Assembly: GCA_025210375.1 (NCBI GenBank) | Contig: JAOASB010000052.1 | Coordinates: 366,531 to 430,530, forward strand | From: Maledivibacter sp. | GTDB lineage: Bacteria; Bacillota; Clostridia; Peptostreptococcales; Caminicellaceae | Length of the DNA stretch: 64,000 nucleotides | Direction of reading: 5' to 3' | Shown here: one piece after another, positions 34,281 to 42,966 of the stretch | Layout of the letters: each line of letters starts with the position of its first letter | Numbering within the stretch: the stretch's first letter is position 1 | Position numbers and translations under genes: made by a program | The notes under the pieces: model-generated | What the model was told of the DNA's origin: nothing | Database searches by the model: none | Seen by the model: the letters and a program-made list of their open reading frames with translations, nothing else

Positions 34281-36236
34281 CTAATTTACAGGCACTAATA
34301 ACTTTTGTCCAGGATAAATTAAATTAGGATTTTCTAATTTATTTAATTCTGCAAGCTTTTGATATGTAGTTCCAAACTTTTCTGCAATTTTCCATAACAT
34401 ATCATTAATTTGAACAGTGTAGGTTTTCTCAACAACTGGTTGTGCTGGCTTAGCCGGTTGAATAAGCTCAGCAGGTTGTATCGGTTTAGCTGGTTGAATA
34501 AGCTCAGCAGGTTGTACCGGTTTAGCTGGTTGAATAAGTTCAGCTGGTTTTACTGGTTCTACTGATTGTTGTTCTTCAGTTACTGGTTTAGCCACCTCTA
34601 CTATATAATCAACGGCCTGTGGAGTAATAGATTTAGCTTCTTTTATTGCTTCTATAAGCATATCTCTAATTGGAATGTAAGTATTCACAACATTTTTAGC
34701 ATTAGTGAAGTCATATCCATCTCCACCTGTTAGCATAAAGTCATTAATAACAACTGTATAATACTTATCCATTTCAAGGGGTGTACCATCTTCAAGGGCT
34801 ATAGAAGTTATTCTTTCTTCAAACTCCTTATCCTTATCATATTCAACCTTAAGTCCTGAGAATTGTCCATCGCGAACCTTTGGATTTAATATTCCATGAT
34901 CGATTGCTTTTTTAAGGTCTTTTCCTGGCAGCTCCATAGTCACGAGAGCATTATCAAATGGCATGATTTCATACATATCACCCACTGTGATATTTCCCTC
35001 CAATAGACTTCTTCTAAGTCCACCGCCATTTTGAATAGCTACCTGACAGCCTGTTTTCTTTCTCTTCATGTCTGAAACCCATTTGCCTAATAGTGTGACA
35101 TTTGGCTGACTTGGGTCATGGGCAAACTCAGCAGTGGCTGTTCCAATAACTTCATCTAAAATAGGACTTAAATCTTTATTGTATTTATCATAGGTTTTAG
35201 TGGTATTTTCATCGGCTATAAGATCATTTTTAGTCTTATATACGGCATCTACAGAAGCAGTAATATCCTTTACAGTTTTATCTTCATTTAGTTCAATACA
35301 TATCTTACCAAGGGCACGACCGTATTTATAAGCTTGAACAATTGGCACTTCGTTCACTTCACCAGCTACTGTTTGATGGCTGTGGGCAGATACTATTGCA
35401 TCTAGACCTTTAACTTTATTAGCCAATTCAACTGCAAGTCCAGTGATTTCTTTTGTTTCTCTATCTTGTTTAGAATCGATATGAGTAAGTGCTATTATAA
35501 CATCTGGAGTACCTTCTTCAGCTTTTCCTGCCTTTAGATAATCAATCCATGTTTGTGCCGCCTGTACAGGATCTCTAAATTCAAGACCAGTTACATTTTC
35601 AGCCTTAGTTAAAGTAACGGTATCAGGATGAGCTAAACCAAGGAAAGCAATCTTAACGCCATCCTTTTCAACTATTAAGTAAGGCTTTGCCCATTTTACT
35701 GGTTCACCTGTTTCAGTATCATAGATATTTGCTGCAAGGAAATCAAAGCCACCATCTTCAGCCCATTTTTCCATGCGCTGTACTCCCCAATCAAATTCAT
35801 GGTTACCAACCGCAGATGCTATTACACCCATGGCCTTCATCATTTCAGATACGGGAGCCCCATATGTAAGGTTTGATAATGCAGAGCCTTGATAGTTGTC
35901 TCCGCCGGATACAACTATGGTATTAGGATTTCTTTTCATGGCTTCATTAACGTATGATACCATTTTAGCCATACCAATATTTTTCCCTTTTTCTCTAACA
36001 TCCTCGGACAGATTACCATGGAAGTCATTAAAAGTAATAATATCAATGGTATTAGCAATTTGATCTTCAACTACTGTTTCAGCAACGGGCTTTGTTGTGG
36101 AATCGTTACCACTAGGTGCAGTAGTAGTGGCTTCGTCGGCAAAGACAAATGATGTACCCAGTGTAAATAACATCATTGTAACTATTAGTAGACTTAGAAG
36201 TGATTTGCCTTTACAGACTTGTAACAATTTTTTCAT
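34281..36236 (-). CDS. Secreted 5'-nucleotidase/metallophosphatase with LysM domain
   Basis: 651 residues from the ATG at 36236 behind GGAGGGA. Signal peptide ending near FVFADEA. Metallophosphoesterase domain: DIITFNDFHGNLSE, VVSGGDNYQGSALSN, VGNHEFDWGV, ALTHIDSKQ and SAHSHQTVAG supply the dinuclear metal ligands. The C-terminal 5'-nucleotidase domain has NGGGLRRSLLEG and MLTGGDGYDF, which stack the base. A linker of repeated ELIQPAKPVQPA units leads to one LysM (YTVQINDMLWKIAEKFGTTY) binding peptidoglycan. It probably dephosphorylates nucleotides outside the cell. Confidence 0.92.
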   Translation of the reverse strand: MKKLLQVCKGKSLLSLLIVTMMLFTLGTSFVFADEATTTAPSGNDSTTKPVAETVVEDQIANTIDIITFNDFHGNLSEDVREKGKNIGMAKMVSYVNEAMKRNPNTIVVSGGDNYQGSALSNLTYGAPVSEMMKAMGVIASAVGNHEFDWGVQRMEKWAEDGGFDFLAANIYDTETGEPVKWAKPYLIVEKDGVKIAFLGLAHPDTVTLTKAENVTGLEFRDPVQAAQTWIDYLKAGKAEEGTPDVIIALTHIDSKQDRETKEITGLAVELANKVKGLDAIVSAHSHQTVAGEVNEVPIVQAYKYGRALGKICIELNEDKTVKDITASVDAVYKTKNDLIADENTTKTYDKYNKDLSPILDEVIGTATAEFAHDPSQPNVTLLGKWVSDMKRKKTGCQVAIQNGGGLRRSLLEGNITVGDMYEIMPFDNALVTMELPGKDLKKAIDHGILNPKVRDGQFSGLKVEYDKDKEFEERITSIALEDGTPLEMDKYYTVVINDFMLTGGDGYDFTNAKNVVNTYIPIRDMLIEAIKEAKSITPQAVDYIVEVAKPVTEEQQSVEPVKPAELIQPAKPVQPAELIQPAKPIQPAELIQPAKPAQPVVEKTYTVQINDMLWKIAEKFGTTYQKLAELNKLENPNLIYPGQKLLVPVN

Positions 36237-36288
36237 ATTAGTCCCTCCGTTATTAGATTTTTTATATGAGTGAATCACATGATATAAA

Positions 36289-36387
36289 GAGTTTAGGTTA
36301 AATCTTAATTTGTACATATCGAAATATCCCATGATTCTAAGGGGTTTTGATTTGTATAAGTTAAAGTTTATACCAAAATCCTTATAG
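36289..36387 (+). repeat. Dispersed repeat family V, plus-strand copy
   Basis: TTAAATCTTAATTTGTACAT with TTTGTATAAGTTAAAGTTTA matches 42786-42880 and, inverted, 16009-16108. It lies upstream of the nucleotidase gene, in the divergent gap 36237-36593. Bases 36388-36553 show nothing further. Confidence 0.62.
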
Positions 36388-36553
36388 AATATAGCTTTGA
36401 AGCTTCTAAAGCTACATGCAATTTGCCCACATAATTAATAAATTCTATGTTTTCTAGGAATATCCTTCTGATATTGCTAAATTTTGCTTAAGAAAATAAT
36501 ATGATATTCATTTGAGTAAATTACTGAAAAAAGCACTATGAAAAAGTAAAAAA

Positions 36554-36582
36554 TTGACAAAAATAAAAGTAATAGATACAAT
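36554..36582 (+). promoter_or_regulatory. Promoter of the AraC-family gene
   Basis: TTGACA (36554-36559), 17 bp, TACAAT (36577-36582): near-consensus sigma-A hexamers. Confidence 0.7.
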
Positions 36583-36593
36583 GAACTTAAACA

Positions 36594-37586
36594 ATGACTA
36601 TTTTAGGGGGGGTAATTATTAATAGTATAAGAAAAGATTCATTTTTCATAAATAAAATGACTGCTTTAAAGGAATCAAATAAGGACTATTCTACATATAC
36701 AGTTTTACCTGAATATGGAGAAGGAACAATAACGACTTTCAATATAATAAATGGACTCAAGTTAACTTTTAATAATTTAGTTCTTCAAGATAAAATTACC
36801 AATTACTATTCTGACCATAGAATATATTCACAAGATTTTCTTAAAATAGATTATTGCTTGAAGGGAAAGCTCTTGACCAGTAATCAAGAAGACAAAGTAT
36901 TTCTAGGGAGCAAGGGAACATCTATGTATTATGAGGGTACTGGAAATGTCAAGATAATGGAGCCCTATGATAAACAATATGAAAGTATTACGATTATGGG
37001 ATATAGTAATAAAATAATGGAATCCTTTGAAGAAATATTTCAAATAGAAAAGGAAAGGTTTATTAATTTTTATAAATTGATTAATCAAGGTGAAACTGTA
37101 ATTATCAGATATAATACTAGGGTTAAAAGACTCGTTAATGAGATAAAACAAGCCATTTATGATGATAAAAATGCAATCATTAGAATAAAAACTATTGAGC
37201 TATTCCTATATGAGGTCATGAATTTTGAAAAAAATAAAAGAGTTAATATAGAATATTATAATCGCTGCACAATAAATAAAATAATAAATATCCAAGAATA
37301 TATAATGGATAATTTGGATAAAAAAATTACAATTGATGATATTTGTGAAGGATTCGACATTTCTTCTAAAACATTAAAGGGATGTTTTAAGCAAACATTT
37401 CTAAATAGCATATATGCATATATAAAACAATCAAGAATGGAAAAAGGAAGGGAATTATTAATAAATACCGATAGAAGCATTCTTGAAATAGCTTTGAATT
37501 GTGGATATAGTAATAATCAAAATTTCACAAAAGCATTTAAACAGCATTACAATATCACTCCAAGGGATGCCAGAAATTTATATTGA
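36594..37586 (+). CDS. AraC-family transcriptional regulator
   Basis: 330 residues. The C-terminal 100 residues hold both HTH motifs: ITIDDICEGFDISSKTLKGC and SILEIALNCGYSNNQNFTKA followed by FKQHYNITPRDAR. The N-terminal about 220 residues form a ligand domain of the type seen in siderophore-sensing AraC regulators, though no specific ligand can be named. The start is uncertain: ATG at 36594 is only a few bases from the predicted transcript start, whereas the strong SD AGGGGGGG at 36605-36611 points to a non-ATG codon near 36618 (ATT). Confidence 0.87.
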   Translation: MTILGGVIINSIRKDSFFINKMTALKESNKDYSTYTVLPEYGEGTITTFNIINGLKLTFNNLVLQDKITNYYSDHRIYSQDFLKIDYCLKGKLLTSNQEDKVFLGSKGTSMYYEGTGNVKIMEPYDKQYESITIMGYSNKIMESFEEIFQIEKERFINFYKLINQGETVIIRYNTRVKRLVNEIKQAIYDDKNAIIRIKTIELFLYEVMNFEKNKRVNIEYYNRCTINKIINIQEYIMDNLDKKITIDDICEGFDISSKTLKGCFKQTFLNSIYAYIKQSRMEKGRELLINTDRSILEIALNCGYSNNQNFTKAFKQHYNITPRDARNLY

Positions 37587-37804
37587 GGCATATTCCAAAA
37601 ATAAACTAATAATCTTATCCGCCAATTTAATTCTTTTCCCTATTGTTTTAAACAAGAACCTCTGTATGTTTATATATCCTGCGTACCCATGGTTTTAGCA
37701 CCCCTTAAGCTTCATATTCTTAAGCATTCTTCAATCTTGTTAACCTTTACAGCAATCTGAAATCACTTTGTAATCTGACTTACTTATCCCTTTAATATGT
37801 CTAA
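37585..37804 (+). repeat. Dispersed repeat family II, long copy
   Basis: GAGGCATATTCCAAAAATAA at the left and AATCTGACTTACTTATCCCT with AATATGTCTA at the right; CAATCTGAAATCACTTTGTA inside resembles the copy at 31049. It starts at the stop codon of the AraC gene. Confidence 0.6.
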
Positions 37805-37881
37805 ATATTAGAAATTAATATCTGATTGGAACATTGATTACTCTGATTGAATAAGCGGGAGAGTTTTTTTTGAATTATAAT

Positions 37882-37896
37882 TGATAATGATAATTA
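37882..37896 (+). promoter_or_regulatory. Fur-like site before the MBL-fold gene
   Basis: TGATAATGATAATTA resembles the 7-1-7 Fur box with mismatches in the right arm. No clear promoter hexamers; the gene starts 120 bp on, beyond a family I repeat. Confidence 0.35.
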
Positions 37897-37907
37897 ATAT
37901 CTATGCG

Positions 37908-37987
37908 GGGAATTGCATAACTCTTACTTGGCTAAATTGCATAATATATGATGGTTTTTATAGAAAGTAATTATGCAATTTGCTCAA
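37908..37987 (-). repeat. Dispersed repeat family I, copy C
   Basis: GGGAATTGCATAACTCTTAC at the left and AGTAATTATGCAATTTGCTC at the right; the inner CTCTTACTTGG is the complement of CCAAGTAAGAG in copies A and B, so this copy is inverted relative to them. Confidence 0.72.
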
Positions 37988-38017
37988 TTACTTTGATTGA
38001 TAGAAGGGGGAAAAATA

Positions 38018-38896
38018 ATGAAGGTAGAAATATTAAATCTGTATAGTAATGAAAGTGAAAAGGGCTCTGGCCTTAAAAATCATCATGGGCAAAGTTTCTT
38101 AATTTCCATAGGAAAGGAACGAATTTTATTTGATACTGGCCAAAAGAGTAATATATTGTTTCATAATATGAATAAGCTCAATATTTCTCCAAATCACATA
38201 ACAAAAATGGTTTTATCCCATGGTCATGTGGATCATACTGGGGCACTACCTGATTTTCTTGATAAAAGGACGAAAAAAGGAAGTCTGCCCCTATTTGCCC
38301 ATCCCGATTTCTCGGAAGACAAAATTTTTAAAATGTTATTTATGAAAATGCCCTTAGGGTGTCCTAAATTGACACAAAGTCAACGAAAAAAACTAGATTT
38401 TCAATTAAGTAAACAGCAACAGCAAATTGCTCCATATCTAAAAACCACTGGAGAAATTACTGAAAGAAATGAACTTGATGGGCTGGAATCCCGTGCATTG
38501 CATTGGGAAAATAATAATTTAGTCGTTGATCCGATTTTAGATGATTTAACTTTAGTATTGAGTGCTAAGGACGGTGAAGTTATTATTGCAGGGTGTGCCC
38601 ATAGTGGTATTTTAAATATTTGTAATCATGTAAAAAAATCTACGGGAAGAAGGATAAAGGCAATTATCGGTGGGACCCACATGGTTTCTTATACACACCA
38701 ACAAGTTATGCATGTAGGAGATATATTAGAGAATACATATGACCTTCCTGATTTATATCTTAACCATTGTACAGATAAAATGCCTGCGCCATTCACTAAG
38801 AAAACCAAAACAATTGATATTCTTAAGAAACGATTTGGTGAAGAAAAAGTAAAGAAATGTAATGTAGGAACAAAAATAACCTTTGAGTGTGTTTAA
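38018..38896 (+). CDS. Metallo-beta-lactamase-fold hydrolase, COG1237-like
   Basis: 292 residues from the ATG at 38018 (SD AGAAGGGGGA). Metal site HGHVDHTGALPDF, further ligand regions IIAGCAHSGILNIC and IGGTHMVSYTH, plus LNHCTDK near the end. The DTGQKSN motif and overall order are those of COG1237 proteins, some of which have been annotated as methanopterin-type phosphate synthases; in Firmicutes their substrate is unknown. Cytoplasmic. A Fur-like box and a family I repeat precede it. Confidence 0.85.
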   Translation: MKVEILNLYSNESEKGSGLKNHHGQSFLISIGKERILFDTGQKSNILFHNMNKLNISPNHITKMVLSHGHVDHTGALPDFLDKRTKKGSLPLFAHPDFSEDKIFKMLFMKMPLGCPKLTQSQRKKLDFQLSKQQQQIAPYLKTTGEITERNELDGLESRALHWENNNLVVDPILDDLTLVLSAKDGEVIIAGCAHSGILNICNHVKKSTGRRIKAIIGGTHMVSYTHQQVMHVGDILENTYDLPDLYLNHCTDKMPAPFTKKTKTIDILKKRFGEEKVKKCNVGTKITFECV

Positions 38897-39046
38897 TATC
38901 TTATGGAGACAGGATGTTTTAGATTGTTTTGTGAGCGATACAGGGAAGGAAGATAGTTAGAATAATGGAAATAATTAAGATGGAATCAAATGCTGCCATA
39001 TGCTATCTTATACCATAAATTTGAAGAAGGGAAGAAAAAATATATT

Positions 39047-40405
39047 ATGCAAGACAATAGAAAAGAATTACTGGAAATGAGCATGGGCAAGCTTTTTATG
39101 AAGCTCGCTATACCATCCATGATAGGTATGATGGTAATAGGACTTTATAATATGGTGGATGCCATATTTGTAGGAAGGTTTGTATCTGCTGAAGGTGTTG
39201 GTGCTATAGTTGTGGCATATAACATAATAGCCTTGAATTTCGCTGTTGCAATGCTCCTTGCTACGGGAGCAATGTCAGCTTTATCAAGGGCTATAGGCGA
39301 AAAAGATGAAGAAACTACCAATAAACTATTTGGAAATGTATTGATATGTACTTCTGTATTATCCATTCTATTGACCATATTAGTTTATAACTTTGCCGGT
39401 CCAATGCTTCATTTTCTTGGGGCAAAGGAAGAAATATTAGCTTTAGGGACAAGATATTTAAAAATAATATGCTTAGGCTTTATATTCTCATCCCTAGGGC
39501 CTGCCTTGAATTTTTTAATTCGTGGTGAAGGAAAAATGAAGTCTGCAATGAAAATTATGATTCTAGGTATGGTTATAAACATCATCCTAGATCCAATTCT
39601 CATAAAGACATTTGGAATGGGAATAGAAGGAGCTGCATTAGCCACGATTATTGCACAAATGTTTGTTTTAATAGGAGATATTATATATTTTAAGTCAGAT
39701 AAAAGCGTTATAAAAATATCAAAGGAAAGCTTTAAAGTTTCATTTGATATCATGCCAAAGATATTGAGCGTCGGAATATCGGGGATGGTTATGCAAATCA
39801 TGCCTGCAATTCAGATGTCTTTAATGTTTAAGATATTATCTTCCTATGGAAACAATAGTATTGTATTGATGAGTGTTTCTTACAGGGTTATGACATTTGC
39901 TTTTGTATCCCTATGGGGGATAGCACAAGGGGTACAACCGATTATGGGAGCTAATTATGGTGCCAACCAACTTGAACGTGTGAAAAGGGCTTGTTTATCA
40001 TTTACAAGAATATCTACAGTTATTGCGGGAGTTCTATGGATTAGTTTTATGATATTTCCTAAGGCAATACTAGGCTGGTTTATAACAGACGAATCCTTAG
40101 TTAGATTGGGCATAGGGCATTTTAGAATATTTCTTAGTATATTCTTACTTTATGGTTTTATGGCAATGATTATCGGATTCTTTCAAGCCATTGGAAAAGG
40201 AGGTAAGGCCGCCCTATTAGTTGGAGGAAGACAAATACTATTCTTCATTCCAATCATATTACTTTTACCCCATTTCATAGGGGAGACAGGAGCTTGGCTG
40301 GCCATGCCATTGGGAGATTTACTTACTATTATATTAAGTATATTTTTCATTATAAGAGAGTTTGCAGATATAAACAAAGAAATAGAAGTAGAGAAAAGGG
40401 TTTAA
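39047..40405 (+). CDS. MATE-family exporter
   Basis: 452 residues from the ATG at 39047, chosen over 38990 because GAAGAAGGGAAG precedes it and the N-terminus then matches that of the exporter at 20391 (RKELLEMSMGKLFMKLAIPS). About twelve helices; IGLYNMVDAIFVGRFVSAEG is the family signature region. No regulator gene is adjacent. The 150-bp gap before it has no other gene. A terminator follows. Confidence 0.88.
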   Translation: MQDNRKELLEMSMGKLFMKLAIPSMIGMMVIGLYNMVDAIFVGRFVSAEGVGAIVVAYNIIALNFAVAMLLATGAMSALSRAIGEKDEETTNKLFGNVLICTSVLSILLTILVYNFAGPMLHFLGAKEEILALGTRYLKIICLGFIFSSLGPALNFLIRGEGKMKSAMKIMILGMVINIILDPILIKTFGMGIEGAALATIIAQMFVLIGDIIYFKSDKSVIKISKESFKVSFDIMPKILSVGISGMVMQIMPAIQMSLMFKILSSYGNNSIVLMSVSYRVMTFAFVSLWGIAQGVQPIMGANYGANQLERVKRACLSFTRISTVIAGVLWISFMIFPKAILGWFITDESLVRLGIGHFRIFLSIFLLYGFMAMIIGFFQAIGKGGKAALLVGGRQILFFIPIILLLPHFIGETGAWLAMPLGDLLTIILSIFFIIREFADINKEIEVEKRV

Positions 40406-40407
40406 TA

Positions 40408-40437
40408 AAAAACGCTTACTTTTAGTAGGCGTTTTAG
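40408..40437 (+). terminator. Terminator after the MATE gene
   Basis: AAAACGCTTAC pairs with GTAGGCGTTTT. Confidence 0.75.
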
Positions 40438-40451
40438 ATTGCTGAGAAATC

Positions 40452-40535
40452 TGAAGTTCGAGGCATTCTGAAATCAAGGGGCCACAGCGTATATACATAC
40501 GTAAGGGTTCTTGGCTTCGGTAGCAACGAAGAAAT
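40452..40535 (+). repeat. Dispersed repeat family III, plus-strand copy
   Basis: GAAGTTCGAGGC, ACAGCGTATATACATACGTA, AGGGTTCTTGG and AGCAACGAAGAAAT recur as the reverse complement at 41975-42065, about 1.5 kb away, so the two copies flank the aldolase remnant and kinase gene in opposite orientation. Confidence 0.72.
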
Positions 40536-40756
40536 AGATGACTATATGTAGTTGACAAAGGAATCATAAAATATTATCATATAAAGTGGTAAGTACCAGT
40601 TCGGTTTAGAATATTTTACAATAGCAAAGTGTCAAACAAATGGTACGTACGACATTATATCATAATGTTATGTTGATTTCACTGTTTTAGAAAAGGAGTG
40701 ATTTATACATGAACTCGATTTTGGATACCAGGAGTCATACCTGAAAAAACACAAAA

Positions 40757-40900
40757 ATTGATTCCCCGGCAGTTGCTGTAGGTACTGCCAACGGGATATA
40801 CAAGTTTGAACCTAAGTTAGATTTTAATATATTATCAGAAATAAGGCAAAAAGTAAGTATTCCATTGGTTTTTCACGGAGCCTCGGGGGGGACCAGGTAA
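40757..40900 (+). pseudogene. Class II fructose-bisphosphate-type aldolase fragment
   Basis: The frame 40757-40900 reads DSPAVAVGTANGIYKFEPKL, then DFNILSEIRQKVSIPLVFHG with ASGGTR and a stop: the central strand and zinc-His region (VFHGASG) of class II ketose-bisphosphate aldolases. Everything before and after is missing. An SD-preceded ATG at 40709 opens only 11 codons (MNSILDTRSHT). A decayed relic, perhaps once in an operon with the sugar-kinase-like gene that follows. Confidence 0.75.
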
Positions 40901-40943
40901 AAGCGTAAAACTATAATAAATTTTTTAGATTAGGGATGATTAA

Positions 40944-41927
40944 ATGATATATTTAGGTGTAGATGGTGGGGGAACAAAAACTGCTTTTATCCTTATAAAT
41001 CAATCGGGAGAAATACTTGGATATACAGTCAAGGGGACTTGCCATTACAAGCAAGTAGGAATAAAAGGTTTTTCTACAATACTGAAAGAAGGAATTCAAC
41101 AAGTCTGTGATAAAAGTAAAATAGATATTAAGGATATTACATTTTCCTTTTTAGGGCTGCCGGGATATGGAGAAATAATTGAAGCTGCAGAGAATATGGA
41201 AAAGGAAATAAAGTTGATCCTACAATCAGAAAACTTTAAATGTGGAAACGATGTAGAGGTAGGATGGGCAGGATCTTTGGCATGTAAACCAGGTATAAAT
41301 ATAGTTGCTGGAACAGGAGCAATAGGTGTTGGGGTTGATAAACATGGGAAAAGTGTTAGAGCTAGTGGCTGGGGCCATGTTTGTGGTGACGAAGGTTCTG
41401 CATACTGGCTAGGTAAGAAAGCTATTGAAATATTTGGAAAAGAATCAGATGGAAGATTGGAGAAAACACCTATTTATGAAATTATGCGTAGGGAGTTAAA
41501 AATAGAAAGGGATTTTGATTTAATATCGATAGTATTAGAACAGTACAAAATGGATAGAGGGAAAATAGCAGGGTTTGCCAAGATTCTTTTTAAGGCTGCT
41601 GAAAATGGAGATGAACATGCAATAGGCATATTTGAAGAAGCTGCCTATGAGCAAGGGCTAACCGTAGGGGCAATAATCAATCAATTAGATTTTTCAGAGG
41701 AAGATGAAGTCCTTGTGTCTTATTCTGGGGGTGTATTTAGGGCCAAGGAATTTATTCTTCAGCCCTTTAAGAAATATATTTTAGGTCTTCATAAAAATAT
41801 AAGGATAGTTAACCCTTTATTACAGCCTATAACAGGAGCGGCTTTATATGCCCTTAAGTTAGGAACAGAGGAGTTTAATGAAGGGGTTATTAGTAGACTT
41901 ATAGGGGAAGAGAAATTTAAAATATAG
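40944..41927 (+). CDS. BadF/BadG-type ATPase, N-acetylglucosamine kinase-like
   Basis: 327 residues of the ASKHA fold. Phosphate-1 loop GVDGGGTKTAFILI, phosphate-2 region AGTGAIGVGV and WGHVCGDEGSAYWLGKKAIE, the last typical of GlcNAc kinase-like members; no Cys pair of the archerase (dehydratase-activase) kind is seen, so sugar phosphorylation is the better reading. Substrate unproven. The ATG has only a poor SD (GGGATGA). The aldolase relic upstream supports a former sugar-catabolic operon. A terminator follows directly. Confidence 0.82.
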   Translation: MIYLGVDGGGTKTAFILINQSGEILGYTVKGTCHYKQVGIKGFSTILKEGIQQVCDKSKIDIKDITFSFLGLPGYGEIIEAAENMEKEIKLILQSENFKCGNDVEVGWAGSLACKPGINIVAGTGAIGVGVDKHGKSVRASGWGHVCGDEGSAYWLGKKAIEIFGKESDGRLEKTPIYEIMRRELKIERDFDLISIVLEQYKMDRGKIAGFAKILFKAAENGDEHAIGIFEEAAYEQGLTVGAIINQLDFSEEDEVLVSYSGGVFRAKEFILQPFKKYILGLHKNIRIVNPLLQPITGAALYALKLGTEEFNEGVISRLIGEEKFKI

Positions 41928-41933
41928 TAACTC

Positions 41934-41958
41934 AAAACCGCCTACAAAAGGCGGTTTT
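41934..41958 (+). terminator. Terminator after the kinase-like gene
   Basis: AAAACCGCC-TACAAAA-GGCGGTTTT, perfect 9-bp stem. A near-identical hairpin lies at 42109. Confidence 0.82.
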
Positions 41959-41974
41959 AGGTTGCCTAAAAACC

Positions 41975-42065
41975 CGAATTTCTTCGTTGTTGCTTCACCC
42001 AAGAACCCTTACGTATGTCTGTATACGCTACGGCTTCTCGGTTTCAGCACGCCTCGAACTTCGAA
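41975..42065 (-). repeat. Dispersed repeat family III, inverted copy
   Basis: ATTTCTTCGTTGTTGCTTCA, CCAAGAACCCTTACGTATGT and CGCCTCGAACTTC are the complement of 40452-40535. Bounded on both sides by the same AAACCGCC terminator hairpin, hinting that the terminator belongs to or was duplicated with the element. Confidence 0.72.
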
Positions 42066-42108
42066 TTGTTAGGCAGCCTGACATCTTGTTGACTTTGTCA
42101 ACAATCTG

Positions 42109-42133
42109 AAACCGCCTATAAAAGGCGGTTTTT
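42109..42133 (+). terminator. Second copy of the kinase-gene terminator
   Basis: AAACCGCC-TATAAAA-GGCGGTTTTT, same stem as at 41934. Confidence 0.7.
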
Positions 42134-42164
42134 AAAAAAGTTTGGTTAATTAAACTGGTTAGGA

Positions 42165-42193
42165 TTGACAAAATAGTTAACTAGGTGTACTAT
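42165..42193 (+). promoter_or_regulatory. Promoter and operator of the MarR gene
   Basis: TTGACA (42165), 17 bp, TACTAT (42188). Within the spacer GTTAACTAGGTGTAC (42176-42190) is an imperfect dyad in the same position as the operator of the 4307 gene. GGTTAATTAAACTGGTTAGG just upstream carries further half sites. Confidence 0.65.
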
Positions 42194-42255
42194 AGAAAAA
42201 AGGAACGAATATTACCATGATTTGATTAACATGTTTATGGTTGCGGAGGTTAATA

Positions 42256-42726
42256 ATGGTGAATGGCTCAATGAAAAAATATAGTAAGACAATAGAATTT
42301 TTATTAAGAGTTAATAATAAACTTAACCTGATCTCAAAGGAGCCAAGGGATTTTGGTACTGGAGACTTCTTGTATTCTACAGAAATCCATACAATAGTTG
42401 CTATTAGCAAAACTCCAGGAACTAATCTAACTCAACTAGCTGAAACCCTAGGAGTTTCTAAAAGTGCTGCATCTAAGTTTATAAAAAAACTTATAGCAAA
42501 ACATTATATTATAAAAAGTAGGCCCGTTGATAATCAAAGAGAAGTAATCTTTAATCTTACGGATAAAGGTAAGATTGCTTTTCAAGGACATGAAAGGTTT
42601 TCCAGTGAAACATTCAAAAGAGTGTATAGCATTTTAGAAGATAGTAAAGAAAGGGAAATAGTAACAATCGAGAATTTTTTAGAAAAGCTAAACGAGGAAT
42701 TGGCTCAAATAATTGAAAAAATCTAA
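42256..42726 (+). CDS. MarR-family regulator
   Basis: 156 residues from the ATG at 42256 behind GCGGAGG; a TTG at 42241 is not needed. HTH LTQLAETLGVSKSAASKFIK with wing SRPVDNQREVIFNLTDKGKI. It is paralogous to 4307 and 30511 (STEIHTIVAI at the same place), but unlike them has a leader with SD. The MATE gene 240 bp downstream is the apparent target, as in the 4307/4976 module. Confidence 0.88.
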   Translation: MVNGSMKKYSKTIEFLLRVNNKLNLISKEPRDFGTGDFLYSTEIHTIVAISKTPGTNLTQLAETLGVSKSAASKFIKKLIAKHYIIKSRPVDNQREVIFNLTDKGKIAFQGHERFSSETFKRVYSILEDSKEREIVTIENFLEKLNEELAQIIEKI

Positions 42727-42744
42727 AAAAATTTTAAGGAACAA

Positions 42745-42757
42745 TTAACCAGGTTAA
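42745..42757 (+). promoter_or_regulatory. MarR-type operator downstream of the MarR gene
   Basis: TTAACC-A-GGTTAA is a perfect 6-1-6 dyad with the CC-N-GG centre seen in GTATACCTGGTATAC at 4283. It mirrors the layout of the other module: one site on the regulator promoter, one between regulator and exporter. Confidence 0.6.
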
Positions 42758-42785
42758 CAATTATGAGGGTAAAACTATATATAGA

Positions 42786-42880
42786 GAGTTCCAAGTAAAT
42801 CTTAATTTATACATGTACAAATACTCAGTGTTTCTGGGAGTTTTGGACATGTATAAATTGAAATACGGGAATCTTTATAT
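42786..42880 (+). repeat. Dispersed repeat family V, plus-strand copy
   Basis: AGTAAATCTTAATTTATACA and ACATGTATAAATTGAAATAC are inverted to each other around TTTCTGGGAGTTTTGG. It occupies most of the gap before the MATE gene. Confidence 0.62.
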
Positions 42881-42966
42881 CGAATTTTAAATGAGAATGA
42901 ATATCTTTATCAAATTTGAAGAGGTATTGTAATTTCCATAAATCTATTATATGAGGAGAGGTACAT

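Noticed and set aside
40709..40744. Eleven-codon frame with a good SD as a leader peptide
   Set aside because: It fits better as the damaged start of the aldolase relic; no attenuator hairpin follows.
40944..41927. Dehydratase activase (archerase)
   Set aside because: Although of the BadF superfamily, it lacks the Cys ligands for the bridging cluster and has the WGHVCGDEGSAYWLG block of sugar kinases.
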